Counted from the first letter of the stretch, positions 1-12,960 are shown. The stretch is DNA of 64,000 nucleotides from Hymenopus coronatus (GCA_030762935.1 CM060887.1:11648501-11712500), one strand, 5' to 3'. Made by a program: numbers and translations. Notes: generated from the letters alone by a model not told the origin.

Positions 1-790
1 AGGCTGCAAGAGGAAGCTTCTCTTCGGGCACGCGGACCTCTGTGGCCATTTGTCGCCCATACACAAAGAGAAAATGACCGGCAACGAACAAAAATTAAAG
101 TTTGAGTCACGACTTGACAAAAATATTTAGCCAAAAATCCCTTCACGTATAAGCTTAAATAATAAGAAAGCAATCTTAAAAATTTTATTTTAAAGGTTTA
201 GTTAAGTAATAACGTTAATAAGGGGATTAGACCCTTTCATTATGATTTCAATAGTTTCAACGTTCTCTTTTTTGACAACAAAGTTAATACATAAGCTTCC
301 GATACACAAAAAGAATCTTATATAATACAAATTGATAATATTAGTACTTGGTAAACCAAACTGAAAACTACGTATGCTCGCGCGCTACCGCGCAGTGTGT
401 AGAATTACTGTAAGTCTAGACACGAAATGGATTCACGACTTTTTAATGTTTCTATTATTTGAAATATGCTTTTAGTAGTTGGATTAATGTTTTCTCCTAA
501 CCATTTTAATATTAACTTGAAAAAAAAAAAACAACTAACCAATACACTAATTACTTAGTTGTTTAGATCATGGACGTCAATAAACTGTAAAATGGCACCT
601 TACTTGCGAAAAGTGATAAATGACATTGTGAAGAGAATACAGAGAGTTACAAAACCGCTTTAAGAGGAAACTGATAAGAAGTGAAGGGAAAAAGTGCCTG
701 AAATGTTTTTCATGTGTTAATGGAACAATCTAAATCTTCTGATGAATAATTTGGTGAAATCAACTGCAGAATAATATGCCGATATATCAG
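1..790 (+). repeat. Dispersed repeat copy, inverted relative to 19080-19550
   Basis: Segments around 1-45, 385-480 and 560-790 align with the reverse complement of 19550-19080. Shared blocks include ATTCACGACTTTTTAATG, a stretch around GGACGTCAATAAAC/GGACGCCAACAAAC, TAAGAGGAAACT and GAATAATTTGGTGAAAT. About 340 bases (~45-385) have no counterpart and look like an insertion. No protein was recognised. Confidence 0.55.
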
Positions 791-967
791 GCTGCTATTA
801 TTCAAAGAAACAGCAGTATTAAAATTTGCTGAAGAGGAAAACTCCAAAACAGTACTGATAAAGGTAGATAATGGTTTATAAAGTGCACAAATGGCTAAAA
901 AGAAAATGATTAATCTTAAAACAGTTAATAGGATCACGAAATGGAAATGGATTTTTAATATGGGCAC

Positions 968-1400
968 TCTTTAAACTACTGTGGTTCTCAGCGTCCCATC
1001 CTATACTGGACGTGAAAGACCGATTAATTTCGTTCAAGGACCTCTTTATCAGGCTTGAGGTTCTTTTATGTGCTGTAAATCTATGACACACTTTTTTCCT
1101 TCCAGTTAAATGTTTAAATTCTTCATGAAGTTTATTAATAATTAAATTTCATAGAACTGTTCTTCGTGAAAGGATAAGTCACATTGAAGTTAGAATTAAT
1201 ATAAGTCCAATAAAAGTTCTTAATCAGTAAATTGATAAATTTATGAAATTTGATGAAAGGTCGACAATTGAAAACTAACGGCTTTACTTTCCTTCCGAAG
1301 GAAGCCATGCTAAGGATTTTTAGGCAAAAAAATCCATCGTCCTCCGCTGGGTTTGAACCCGTGGCCTTGGACATATGTAAACCACTACACCACGAAGGGC
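968..1400 (-). mobile_element. tRNA-derived SINE (family A), split by ~190-bp insertion
   Basis: The minus strand carries a tRNA-like head (box B GGGTTCAAACCC near 1350-1362, and GTGGTGTAGTGGTTTAC near 1380-1395) followed by the family body (GGAGGACGATGGATTTTT, GGAAGGAAAGTAAAGCCGTT). The body is interrupted at about 1088-1281 and resumes with GTCATAGATTTACAGCACAT down to 968. Other copies are at 1825-2150, 9391-9690 and 30075-30240. Confidence 0.6.
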
Positions 1401-1824
1401 GACAGTGATAATGTTTACCTCGTTTTAAAGATAGTTTCCGTAATTTTTGAGAGAATTTGGAGCTTCGTTAGTGGGGGGAAACATCGTGCGGGTTAAAATT
1501 GTCATAACTATTGATTGTTGTAGTAGTATTGAAGGCTAAACACGTTTAAACTGAAGTACACAGCTGTAAAGGCAGTTGCAGCAGAACCACATTGCTGATA
1601 ATGTTGACATATGATAAACATATTAAGTCGACGGTTCAGGTCTAGTGTCTCAGAATATGCTGGATTCGGTTCCTGGCTTCAATCAACGAGCTATCAAAGT
1701 ATTTGCTCAATCAAAGGGTCGAAGAATGGGCTTCATCTACAAAAAGAAAGTTTAGTGTCTGCATCACAAATTAGCATTGCATTTCACTAATCATTTTAAA
1801 GTCTCCATTAATTTTAGGCTTTAT

Positions 1825-2150
1825 GATCTAGGGGTAACATTAGCCGCTGGTTCCCAAAGTCACGGGTTCAAAGCCGGTGGAGAACGACGGAATTTTTCCG
1901 GCGAAAAACTTCTTAGCTTGGCTTCGTTCGAAAGGAAACTGAAATCGTTGGTCCCGTGTCACGGATTTACGGCACATAAAAAAACAAACCCTCAGGCCCA
2001 TGAGCAAAATTAAATGGTCTTCACGCCCAATTTAGAACGGAATGCCGAGAACCATAGTGGATAAAGAGTGTCCATAAATAATACTCATTTAATATTAATT
2101 TTAGTCAATCTTTAAATTATGTTCCATCAGATAATTTGGTCACGAGCCGA
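1825..2150 (+). mobile_element. tRNA-derived SINE (family A)
   Basis: Starts with a tRNA-like stretch (GGTTCCCAAAGTCACGGGTTCAAAG, box B at ~1863). It is followed by the body seen in the other copies (GGCGAAAAACTTCTTAGC, GGCACATAAAA, CAGGCC, CACGCCCAATTTAGAA) and the tail AATAATACT through ATAATTTGGTCACGAGC. The tail past 2090 is also present at 9391-9470 in inverted orientation, so it belongs to the element. Confidence 0.65.
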
Positions 2151-2579
2151 CACCCGTTGTGTAATAAGATGGTTGTGTTTAAGCTTGACATTATTTAACA
2201 GGGTAAGGAATCTAATGTTTTTCAGAAGTCTCAATATACAACTGAGATTTTATCAAACCAGTGATAGTCAGTCTTTATGTTGAAGAGTGGTTGTGAGTAT
2301 TCTTTTCCAAATGAAGATGTCTTCAGGCATTTTATTGCCTGGAGATCGGGAAGACTTGAACTATAATTTTTGTTGCCAAATACATTTAAAAAGAGATCCG
2401 TAATCGGAACTTTACAAGTTCTCTGTTCATTTTAATTTTGTAAAACACAATGAAGAAACTTTCGTCGGTGCTTATGACATTTTCTTGGGTGAATCCATAG
2501 TCACTTCGTTGCCTTTTCTTTTCTTTTTTCTTTAATACTTTCTCTGAGAATTGGATGTAGTCGAATATTTATAACTATT

Positions 2580-2785
2580 CTAGGCCGCGCCGTGGCCGAG
2601 TGGTTAGACGGCCTGGGTTCGATCCCAAGCGACCGCATGTGAGTTTGTGGTGGACAATTTCCCGGGTACTCCGGTTTCCCCCGCCATCTCATTCCACCGG
2701 TGCTCCATCATCATTCATGTATCATCAATGTCACCGCCTGCGGTGCCATAAGTAGTTAAAGCGGGCGTTAAACATTACCAAAAAA
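2580..2785 (+). mobile_element. tRNA-derived SINE (family B)
   Basis: The head has a good box A (TGGCCGAGTGGTTAGACGG) and box B (GGTTCGATCCC) too close together for a functional tRNA. The body has CCGGTTTCCCCCGCCATC and GGTGCTCCATCATCATTC, and the tail is GGTGCCATAAGTAGTTAAAG then GCGGGCGTTAAACATTACC with A-rich end. The same tail ends the longer copy at 58560-59078. It is a Pol III SINE, not a tRNA gene. Confidence 0.72.
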
Positions 2786-2786
2786 A

Positions 2787-4600
2787 AACTATTCTAACTT
2801 TGTTTAATTTACTGAGTTCATAATACTTCGTTGCCATATGTTGGAATCCTGGCAAATATTCAATTTGGTTTGCAATGAGCTGAAACGCATAGTTTGTTAC
2901 TAATTTGAAATCATTTTGATTGCCTTCACCTATTATGTTTTAATTTATTTGCACATTCAACATGACGTGTTTTAGTTATTTTTCATGTGAACTGCCTTTA
3001 GACTGTACAACATCCGGGGAATGTCAGGCGTTGTATACCTATTTAATAACTTGTCATTACAAAGCCACCAGCCGAGCTTGGGATGTTGGTAGTACTGATA
3101 TAATACTTGAGCCTAAAACTGAGAATGGTGTATCAAAACTCAAAATAAAACGAAGTTATTTTGCTATACAGCTGTAAAAATGCACTTAGTATGCACTTAA
3201 GTGATTACTGTGAAATGCACGTATTATTTCGGTTGAGGGGGAATTGCTCATTTGAGGAGCACACAATGTGCTACTGATTAAAGGAACCTAGCAAACATAG
3301 GTAAGTTTAAGGCGGCGTTTGCTTTGATCAACATAAAGGGCATTCCAAATCCTTTTGTTTTAGTGTCTGTGTTAAAAGTGGATGTTATGCATGGCTATAA
3401 TATATACCTAACCCGTTTTGTTACTTGTGGTAAAATGAACATTCCTTTCATACTTTCTATAGTCATGGCGCAAACCGGTAGGGATTGCGAACAATCTGTC
3501 ATAGGTGTCGAGTCTAGAACGGAACTCGGTACACTTTTTGTCGGCTATGGGAAATGCATATTTAGCTGAAGTAATATTTAACATACAGAATTAATCCTTA
3601 CGATTTTAATATAAAACTGGTATGCATTTGATTTTTTCTGCACAATTTGTAATGTTGTAATTGTTGGTTAAACGAAACAACATTAAACTACGTGTGATAA
3701 TGCCGCGAAAATTTCAATTTTTTGCATTAAGATAACCATTTCGGCAATGGTGAGCAATTGGGGCCGTTCCACTGCACCAGTTATTTACTGCCGCCCCTGC
3801 GTAAATGCCCCTACAAGCATTGCACACCGGGAAAAGAAAGTAATAGTGGGGCATCACATTATCAGATGGAAGTATTATTTTGGTGGGAGAGTCACAGATC
3901 GAAGCAGAAGTTGCAAAATTGCAATGATGTATTTGAACTTTTCTTATTTGACCGTTATCACATTTATTATTAATGTATTCAATATATTCGTTGCTTTCCC
4001 CCTCTTGGTCATCCAGTTTATTTTAAAAGGATGGAGAAACTTGAGGATGTGTGCCTGATAAAAGAATACATTTTAATTTCTTGAACTTTGCTCCTGAAAG
4101 GAACACATTTAAATTTATTTATAGTAAAATTTTAGTTTAACTTCAAAATGGATTAATGAATTTTCCAAGTGTTGAATGTACTTGCATTTAATTTTGAGCC
4201 ACAACTTCTTATGAAGTAAGATTAACACAAGTATTTTATCATCTTTTATTTTCTTAATTAGAAGATATTCGTTACTTAATTTTTATATTATCAGATTATT
4301 GTTTTTATGTTTACCTTTATGTGTAATGTTTGATTTGTTGCTTGTCTTGCTGAAGCAACCAGATGTTCTATGTGAAATATGTCTTGGAAGTGCTTGGTTC
4401 TTAAGTAATTAATGTTTAAAGTGTTAACTAATTTGTAGGTCTTGGCACATTTTCTTGTCTTACTAGGTAAACCCACAGCTGCTTGTGATTCAGAAGGTAT
4501 GATCTCATTGATTAATTGTTCTGCCAAATGGTATGAGATGATGCAGTGGCCAATGATATTTGATAATTTGATCACTTGATAGGTAGTACACATAGAGAAA
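2787..4600. other. No gene recognised
   Basis: AT-rich sequence with short open frames only (for example 3747-4058), none resembling a known family and none with plausible splice context. I see no repeat relation to the rest of the window. Confidence 0.4.
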
Positions 4601-4606
4601 GCAAAC

Positions 4607-4727
4607 GTTTTTTTTGTACTCGGAGGACCTCAAAACATATTTCTAGTGAAGTCTTGGTGTCTAATTTTTGGGTGAAATACAATTCCTTCTCTATCTACTG
4701 TGTACATTGTACATAGAAAATAAAAAA
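4607..4727 (+). repeat. 1-kb repeat family, right-end fragment
   Basis: Matches the last ~115 bases of the family: CATATTTCTAGTGAAGTCTT, ATTTTTGGGTG, then the palindromic end CTACTGTGTACATTGTACAT and an A-run. It joins directly, head to tail, to the full copy at 4728. Confidence 0.65.
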
Positions 4728-5598
4728 TCTGATGTGTTCCATTCACATGATTTTCTCTACATCTCTGCAGCAAATAATTGTTAAAAAGCTAATGCTTCTA
4801 TTTACTTCATGGTAATTGAGAAAAATTAACAGAAATAGTCTTATTACTTGCTTCCTTGTAAGTAGAAGCGAAATAAGGGAGTACCATGGGTTAACGTGAT
4901 AGTGAAAAGCTGGTTGCTATGTGACTGAAGTTCCTTTGTATGGACAGGAGTTGACAAATTCCTATAAGAAAATTATGTTTTTCAAAGCTGAAACTAATTA
5001 CAAGAAATATCTCAAAAACGATCAACTCCATGAAAAAAATGTATATGACATAAATTGTTTTTTATCCTGATTTAATTTTTTTGTGTTGTAAGTTTTTGTA
5101 TATCTCTTACGGTTTACCAGTTATGCAAAATTCAACTAAAATCATTCAGAATAAAGAGGTCTTTAGAGGCTATTTCCAGAAAATTCAAGACACACATTTT
5201 ATTTAGCATGTAAATATCTTGAATATAAGAGATTTTAATCAAAATCATTGGAGCCATTTTTGATAAAATCAAAATTTGCAAAATTTTTTCCATGTAAAGG
5301 GTAGTTTAGGGTGGGGATTTTTCTTGAAAATCTTTGTGTCACATCCTTGGAAGATTTCAAACTTAAATTCCAAGTTTGTTAATTAACAGTCTTTTCGTTT
5401 TTGAGCTATGCTGTCCACAGACACACACATGTGGACTTTTTTCTAAAAATGCTTTTTTTTTTTTTTTTTTTTTTTTTGATTCAGAAGGATCCAAAACATG
5501 TATTTCTGGCGAAATCTCGGTATCAAATTTTTGGGTGGAATGCAATACCTTCTCTAAACACTTTGTACATAGTATGCATAGAGAAAGTTAAAAAAAAA
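4728..5598 (+). repeat. 1-kb repeat family, near full-length copy
   Basis: Starts TCTGATGTGTTCCATTCAC and ends with the subterminal palindrome around TTTGTACATAGTATGCATAG followed by AGAAAGTTAAAAA. The left-end ACTTTCTCTA-type box (here ATTTTCTCTA) is the inverse complement of the right-end TAGAGAAAGT. No coding capacity was seen. Other copies are at 8226, 21135, 22706(-), 27030(-), 28475(-), 36085, 42644, 49167(-), 49652 and 50570. Confidence 0.72.
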
Positions 5599-5910
5599 TG
5601 TGTATATGTGCTAAGTAAATTATCATATAATTTAGAAAGTAATGTGCTAAAAATGGTATATTATGGATGTGTATGGTACTGAAATATGGGGAGCAATTTA
5701 AATTTAAGTATTCTAATTCTGCAGAAAAAAATCTTAAGATGTACAGCTAATGCACAAAGTATTTGTACACTTTTAGTATGTATGTAAAGTTGACATTGTA
5801 TATGGACCATAAGGAAAATATGGAGTGAAATCAATATAATTTTAAACAAAATATGAATATTTAAATGCAAATCATATTAATATATTGGGGAAGTTGCATT
5901 AAATCATGTA

Positions 5911-6768
5911 TGAGGGTGTATAAAAAAGTAACAGAATTATTTTTTCTGTTTACACATGCGCCTGTCAAAATTCACTAATCGTGGACAGAGAGGTCTGACC
6001 TTGACTGATGCGGGGATATGCGCAATATTGTCCATGTGTTGTTCAGTTTGTGTGAGGGAGCCATTATGCAAGCATGTGTTTCAGTGACCCAACTTGGATT
6101 TTAAGTTAGAACTACGAGTGGCAGTTTGGTTTTGTGTTCTTCTGAAAAAAATCTGGAACTGAAACATGTGCAGACCAAGCTAAAATTTCAAGTTGGTGAA
6201 AAGAGCAAAGGTGCAACCAAGTGCAGAGAAAGTCATGCATCTTTTGTTTTTTGACCAAATTGGGGTAATTTATGAGCACATGGTTCCTAAACACACCACA
6301 ATAATTGCTCAATACTACAACAGTGACCTTAAAGAACTACTCAGGAGTAAAATGGTTACTGAGGGACCAGAACTTGCTCCCAATGGATGGATCCTCCATC
6401 AGGACGGCGCCCCTGCTCATCAAGCCATAGCAACACAAAAGGCAATCACTCAACTAGGTATCAAAATCATGCCCACCCACCATATTTGCCAAATCTAACA
6501 CCCTGCAATTTCTACCTGTTTCTTTGAGTGAAAAAGCATCTTTATGGGTGCCATTTTGAAACTGATACAGCACTAAATAATGTTATTTCTGGTATACTAA
6601 ACAGGATATCAAACAAGGGCTTCTCTGTGTGTTTGAAAAGTGGATAGAACCTTGAAACCAGTGTGCAATCTCAGAAGGAGATTATTTTGAAAGTTTGTAG
6701 TTAAATTGGAATAAAAAAAGTCATGGTGTCCAAAAAAAATTTTCCCGTTACTTTTTGATACACCATCG
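5911..6768 (+). mobile_element. mariner-type transposon, internally deleted (858 bp)
   Basis: Flanked by TA at 5909-5910 and 6769-6770. Terminal inverted repeats start TGAGGGTGTATAAAAAAGTA on the left and CGATGGTGTATCAAAAAGTA on the right (read inward). The coding remnant at 6193-6498 encodes mariner transposase sequence: VMHLLFFDQIGVIYEHMVP and WILHQDGAPAHQAIAT around the second catalytic Asp. It then breaks in the region expected to hold the third Asp. The N-terminal DNA-binding part is largely missing, so the copy is non-autonomous. Confidence 0.8.
6193..6498 (+). pseudogene. mariner transposase fragment
   Basis: A 101-residue remnant covering the central catalytic domain. FFDQIGVIYEHMVP and HQDGAPAHQA are typical mariner motifs around the second Asp. 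The first catalytic Asp region and the helix-turn-helix are absent. The frame stops after MPTHHICQI, where the family normally continues with a PYSPDL-type motif. Confidence 0.8.
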
Positions 6769-6949
6769 TATAATGTGTACAGTTTACAAATAAATCCAGG
6801 TAAAGCAAACAGGCCTGGTACAACATGTGATTATACACTGAAAACATGGCATGAAAAGAGTTCAAAGTTTTGACAACCTTCTCTTATAGCCTGAACGTGT
6901 GCAGCACTAACAAGACATAGCATAGCCACTTATTAGCACAGCTTGGGTT

Positions 6950-7640
6950 TAACTGCAGAGAAACAAGTGTGGAGACAAGGAAGGTAATTATTAGATTGCA
7001 CAATGGGACAGGGTGTTGGTAGACTTCGTTCAACTGTGCAGTCAATAATTGACAGATTTTGCATGCTTAAGACAGTATAAAATAGGCCAAGAATGGGAAG
7101 GCCTACTATTTTGAGCAAGAAAATCACTAAGAGCCCAAAGTTTAGTGCATTTAAGTTGGCAGCTGATTTTCAAAGATGTGGTTTAAAAGTATCAGCCAGC
7201 ATAAGCGAAACGTTGTTAAAGAAGAAAGCTTTAACGGTAGAGTATTTCAGAAGAAAGTTTGGGTAAGAAAAAGCATGTAAAGTGATTAAAATTTGCCAGA
7301 GAGAACAAAAACAAAGGACTAGACTTCTGGAAACAATGAACCAAGTTCAATGTTTTTGGTTCTGATGGTAGATGGATGATATGGAGGAAAAGGAAAACAG
7401 AGTTGGATACACAAAATCTTTTACCTACAGTAAAACATGGAGATGGTTCAGTCTAGTATGGATGTGTATGAGTACTTCAATAGTGAGTAAATTACATTTT
7501 ATTGATGGAAATATGGACCACAAAATGTATATGAACATTTTAAAAGAAAATCTTCAATTAGTGCTTAAAATGTGAGGCTAGAAAATTCTTTTATGCTTCA
7601 GCATGACAATATCCCAAACCTATCTTTATGAATACTTGAT
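6950..7640 (+). pseudogene. Tc1-type transposase pseudogene
   Basis: Translation with frameshifts and stops gives Tc1-like pieces: IIRLHNGTGVGRLRSTVQSI, then GRPTILSKK (GRPR-type hook), SAFKLAADFQRCGLKVSAS, GSDGRWMIWRKRK, LPTVKHGDGS and FIDGNMDHKMYMNILKENLQ, ending near QHDNIPN. The order matches a Tc1 transposase from helix-turn-helix through the second Asp. Many lesions indicate an old copy. Termini were not defined. Confidence 0.72.
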
Positions 7641-8225
7641 TATAGCTGCTCTGCAATACACCTAAACTACTTATTGGGCCCCTGACATCATTCTTGTACA
7701 GTATCTGTGGTCCATTCTAGAAAAAATGCTCAGAAGGCACAACTTATGTTTTAAAACAAGCTCTTCAACAGGAGTGAAGTTCATTTGACCCTAAAATTAG
7801 AACAGATTTAGTAGATCCATGCCCCAGAGACTAAAGGCAATACTTAAGACAAAATGCTTCTTTACTAAGTATTGAAATATTAAAATTTGTTGTTAAACTC
7901 TATTTAAATAAGAGCTGTAGAATCACTTTTTGTACATAAATAAGCAAGCAGTTAATTTATGTTTAACAAACAAGTTCTTATTAAAAATTTGAAGCTTTCT
8001 CATAAAGTCATCTATAATAAAATGGAAATTCATTTGTTGTGTTTATTTTTTGTCACATGAAGAGAATTAAAAGTTTAACTTATTGCTCATAAATTAGTTA
8101 TTTATTTTTGCTCATTCTGTTACCAATCCATATTCCAGTTTGCAAGCTCTACTAACACTTCTTGCATTCACTGTTCCTTTAACCTAACCAAAACAACATT
8201 CTGTATGGGAAATATTTAAAAACAA

Positions 8226-8640
8226 TCAGATGTGTTCCATTCACATGACTTTCTCTACATCTCTACAATAAATTATTGTTAAAAGGCCTTATTCTTCTAT
8301 TTACTTAATGCTAGTCGAGAAAAAATTAGAAAAAAGGGTCTTATTACTTACTTTCTTGTAAGTAGAACGGAAATAAGGAAGAACACTAGCCCTAATCAAT
8401 GTCAAATCTTTTAAAAACTGGCTCCTTTGTTTGTATGGACAGGAGTTGACAAATTCCCATATGAGAAAAATATAAGTATTTTAAAGCTGAAACTAATAAC
8501 AAGGAATATCTCAAAAAATGTCAACTTCACGAAAAAAACATGTACCTCTGGTGAAATCTTGGTACAGAATTTTTGGGTGCAATACAATGCCTTCGCTATG
8601 CACTATGTACATAGTAGGTGTAGAGAAAGTAAAAAACAGA
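8226..8640 (+). repeat. 1-kb repeat family, internally deleted copy (~415 bp)
   Basis: Retains the left ~310 bases (TCAGATGTGTTCCATTCACA to CAACTTCACGAAAAAAACAT) fused directly to the last ~100 bases (GAAATCTTGGTACAGAAT, TGCACTATGTACATAGTAGG, AGAGAAAGTAAAAA). Such an internal deletion with both ends kept is typical of non-autonomous DNA elements. Confidence 0.68.
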
Positions 8641-8989
8641 TATTAACCACATAACTTTGTATAAAAGGTTATTAATAAAATAAAAAAAGATGAGTTTACA
8701 TCGCTAAACAAAGATCATTACAATACAACACTAGAAAAATAAATAAATACTATAGAAAGTATAAAGCCAAAACATCAAACAGCTTACTATAAGTACCATT
8801 ATATATAATAAACTTCTGTTTACACGAAAATGGCACTTGGAAATAAATACCTTTAAACAATTCTTGAAGACATGTATCATTGATAAATGCTTGTATAATT
8901 TAAGTGAATTGTAAATATAAGATTATTGTATAAAGTTACTATATTGTGTACGATTGATATTTACCATAAACAACCTCATTTACAAAATC

Positions 8990-9390
8990 TTGCATGATTT
9001 AAGTACATCTCACAATATATTTACGTATTTATCCAAATACAAGATGACTGAATGCAAGACAATCCCCATTTTTCAGAACTTAAAAAAAGAAGACATGATT
9101 TACTGTTTAAATGGAATTTAAAGGTTTACTATATATTTTTGAATAAACGATTATGTCCCATATTTATTTCAATACTTAATTTGAATTTGTACAGAAATCC
9201 ACATTATGAGTGCCTGAGAGATGGAAAGGAGAACAGAAATGTACTGGTATGTCTGTGTGTTCCATGGTTACGTCAGCTTGGCTGTAACAACAATTATGGA
9301 TGCTATTTTCAGTAAAATTTATTATTGCGCATAAATTCATGTTTTGAACAGGAGAGATGGAGAGGGGAGTACGGAGCAGTTGCTGCTCAT
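8990..9390 (+). repeat. Fragment of TIR element related to 34969-36035
   Basis: Begins TTTATCCAAATACAAGATGA and continues CCCCATTTTTCAGAACTT, GGAATTTAAAGGTTTACTAT, TTGAATTTGTACAGAAAT. It parallels the element at 34969-36035 base by base in places. The right half is missing. Confidence 0.6.
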
Positions 9391-9690
9391 GACCAAATTA
9401 TCTGGTGACGCACAGTTTTAAGATTAACTAAAATTAAATTCAGTATTATTTATGGACGCTTTTTAACTGCAGTAGTTATAAGTATCCCATTCTATTTTGG
9501 GTGTGAAAGACAGCTTAATATTGCTCAGAGGCCTCTTTATCAGTATTGAGATGATTTTTTTTTAAGCGCTGTAAATCTATGACATGCCACCAACAGCTTT
9601 ACTTCTCTTCCAAAGGAAGGGATTTTTATGCTGAAAAAAATATCAGCCAGGTTTGAACATGTGACCTTGGGAACCAGAGGCTTTATAGTA
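9391..9690 (-). mobile_element. tRNA-derived SINE (family A)
   Basis: On the minus strand, box B-like GTTCAAACCTGG is near 9650-9662, followed by the family body and the tail up to ATAATTTGGTCATGAGC at ~9391. It is diverged and the tRNA head is shortened. Confidence 0.55.
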
Positions 9691-9699
9691 TGTATTGAA

Positions 9700-10375
9700 A
9701 CAATTAGTAATATTATTCAACCTGGTACTTTAACAATTTGATTAGCTGCTAATATAATTGTCACCTTTTAATAACACTTATTACTACACAAATCCTTCTT
9801 CTAACATTAGAGTCTGTTGTTTACTCCTAGACCATGGACGACAACTGACAAGAATTAGTGTATACTAAAAATTATCAATGGAAATGCAATGCTAATTTGT
9901 GATAAATCTTTCGGTATGTAAATGGAGTACATTTTTCAATACTTTGCATGAGCAAAAACTCTGGTAACTCTTTGGTTGAAATCCGGACATATTCCCACCA
10001 GTTTGACCCTGAACTGTCACCTTCACATGTTTATAATATATCATTATCAGAGAGGTGGTCGTGCAGCAAATTAATGCATGGCTGGTCATTACAGCTTTGT
10101 TTTGTTTGTTTGGTCCCATTATCAAGCAAGGCTCGGGGACATCATACAGAAAACCAACTTTATCAATTCATGTCACATAACCATTTTGACCACCACCACC
10201 ACTAAATGTGTGCATTTTTACTACAATCTTAATTATCATGCAAAACCAAAACTAATGAAAAAGCATGCAATCCTATTGGCCAAAACACCAGAGAACTAAG
10301 ATAAAGGTAATTTAACAAAGTCTAACAATATGTGCAATGCATTAAAACCAGTACTTGATACATTACATTTCCCTA
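9700..10375. other. No gene recognised
   Basis: Unique-looking AT-rich sequence with a short CAC-rich stretch near 10190-10202. Small open frames have no recognisable motif. Confidence 0.35.
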
Positions 10376-10379
10376 ATGG

Positions 10380-12960
10380 CAGAGGACATTTTAATGATCA
10401 TCCATAAACTCTTTTATTGAATAATAAGCCTTGCTGCATAGATAGTTTTTAAGAGCAGACTTGTATATTTCTATTTTTCCTGAAGGTGATAATTTTAAGT
10501 ATTTTGGAAGGGCATTGAATATTTTGACACATTCATAGCATACTCCTTTTTGGTAACAAGTTAAACTAGCACTTGGTTCTTTGTCTAGGATTTATATTTT
10601 TTGCAAAGGTGTTTGATGAGGAAACACATGTATTCACAAGGACATGTCAAATGTTCAGCCTTTGAAACAGATCCTTACACAGAGCTATATTGTTGATACT
10701 GTACGTAGATCTGACTGCTCTCTCATGTAATGTAAACACTCATTTTCTTTCAACAGAATTGCCCCAGAATATAAGACCAAATTTCATTACTGAACAAAAA
10801 TAGACATAGTATATCTGCTTTAATATATGGATTAGGCAAAATGAATTCAATGATATAAGTGCAAATATCACTGATCTTAGCTTGGGTATAATGTTCTATA
10901 TATGAGCTTTCCAATTTAGATGCAAATCAACCTGGAGACCTAAGAATTTAATATGTGAGGTTTGGTCAAGTACATCTCTATTAATATCTATCTGCAGAGC
11001 AAGATTTTTTGAACTGTATGTTGTAAATTTCAAGACCTTAGTTTTGTCAGTGTTTAAAGTGAGTTTATTGGCCTTAAACCAATTTTATATAGTTCTGAAT
11101 GCATTATTCAATTTTGGTGCAAAATCTTGTAAATTATTGTGTTGATATCGTCACCAAACAGGACAGTGATTGCTATGCTTCTCATTGCTAAGGAGAGGTC
11201 ATTAATATAAGTCAAGAGTAACGAGCCAAGAATTGATTCTTGTGGAACTCCTTAATGTTTGCTCATGTCAAGCCATGTTTTTTATACAAATTCTCATATC
11301 AACCCCAAATATGACTTAAACCAAAGTTGCTTATTGTCTATTCCATAAACCATTAGTTTTTCTATTAGAATTTCATGATTAATACGGTCAAATGCTTTGG
11401 CAAGGTTGCAAAATATACCTTCAATAAACATTTTCTTATTGAGTGCTGAGAGGATTTCATTACTAAACATGTACATTGAATTTTCCTGTTGATACACTTT
11501 TCCTGAAACCAAGCTGTTCTTTTACTAGAGTATGATTTGTTCAAAGAAATTGTACAACCTATTAAACATTACTTTTTTCAGAAATCTTTGAGAAAGTTGA
11601 TAGAAGTGATATAGGTCTGTAGTTTGACAGATTATTTTTATCTTTTTTTTTTAAAAGTGGTTTGACTTTGATATATTTAAGTCTTTCTGAAAAATTTCCA
11701 GTTACTAAGGATTGATTACACAAAGCGGTTTACCTATTACCATGGCGCAGGCTTTTGTACCTTAATAGATATTTCATCACATCCTGCTGAGCTACTTAAT
11801 TTTAATTCTTGGATGATTTTTTGTATCTCTGATGGTATAATACATTTAGGTGTATATTCTGGAAACTCAATTTGGTAGTTACCTTTCAATTATTTCAAAA
11901 CATCTTCCTGCTCCTTTATTGACGTTAAGATTTGTTGTAACATTTAAGTAGAAATTATTAAATATGTTGGCTATCACTTAGTGATTTTTAATTTTCACAT
12001 TACCTATTTTCAGAGTGCTGCTGTTGTGAATATGGAGATTTTTCCTTGTTTCCCTCTTTATTGGTGTCTCAAGTAGTATTTAGTTTATTTTCTGATTTAT
12101 CTTTAACCTTTTAGTAATGCATTGCTTTAGGTTGTCTAATTTCCCTTTTGAGGATTTTACAGTAGTTTTGTAATGATAAATAAGGTTAGCATCACGCAGA
12201 AGAACTTTTTTCTTTTGAATGCATGATATCTTAATACCTACTGTTATCGACATAGGTGGTCCACTCTATATATGGCAATATTTGCGATGGAAACTTGATT
12301 AAAAATGAACAGAATGCATAATTTATATGAATAGTGGAGTATATATCAGTGTTGTAGTGCCTGGGAGAAACTAATGGGATAATCTTTCTTTACATTTCTG
12401 AAACTCATACTAATTTTTCATTTCTGATTTCATTATTATTTTGTTTATATGGACCAACTGATCATCATGATTGAATATCCCATTCGGGGAGATATTGTTG
12501 AGTATTTCCGTATGCTTTCATTCAGGAATATGGTCAATTGCTGTTTGTGATGTGTTATTATTCTTGTGGGCAAGTCTACAGCTTACATTGTATTAAATGT
12601 GCTGAGGGTGTCAATAAGCTGATTTTGCTGTAAGGAAATTTACCGTTATATCACCACATATATTTCTTTGGTTGTTCTATACAGTGAATATACAATTGAT
12701 TTTGAGCCATATATTTTTCAAAGTTACCAGCTGGAGACTGGTATAAACTTATAACAGCTATATTAGTCTTTTGAATAGTTTGATGACCTGTTAAAATCAA
12801 AACTTGGAAACATCCACAGTTTTACTTGCTATAACCAGTTTTTACGTATATACATGCCCTGCCATCCTTTAAATGTTTTCATGAATACTCTGCTCCCAAA
12901 TAACATACATGCAGTAACAATGAGAATTCCTTTTGTAAGTGAAGTTCTGACAAATATATA
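10380..12960 (-). mobile_element. Degraded LINE (CR1/L2-like ORF2 with endonuclease and RT)
   Basis: Minus-strand translation with many lesions shows an endonuclease piece near 12790-12590 (IAVISLYQSPAGNFEKYM), an RT piece at 11512-11294 (FCNLAKAFDRINHEILIEKL), the GVPQESILGSLLLTYINDL block followed by FGDDI near 11250-11150, and a C-terminus near 10550-10390 (ALPKYLKLSPSGKIEIYKSA, YYSIKEFMDDH). Order and spacing match one old, nearly full-length ORF2. The family name is inferred from the C-terminal style. Confidence 0.7.

Noticed and set aside
2581..2650. Functional tRNA gene
   Set aside because: Box A and box B are too close and no cloverleaf can be drawn; the sequence continues into a SINE body and tail shared with another locus.
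3747..4058. Possible small gene of 103 residues
   Set aside because: Two overlapping frames with no recognisable motif, no splice context and hydrophobic end typical of AT-rich noise.
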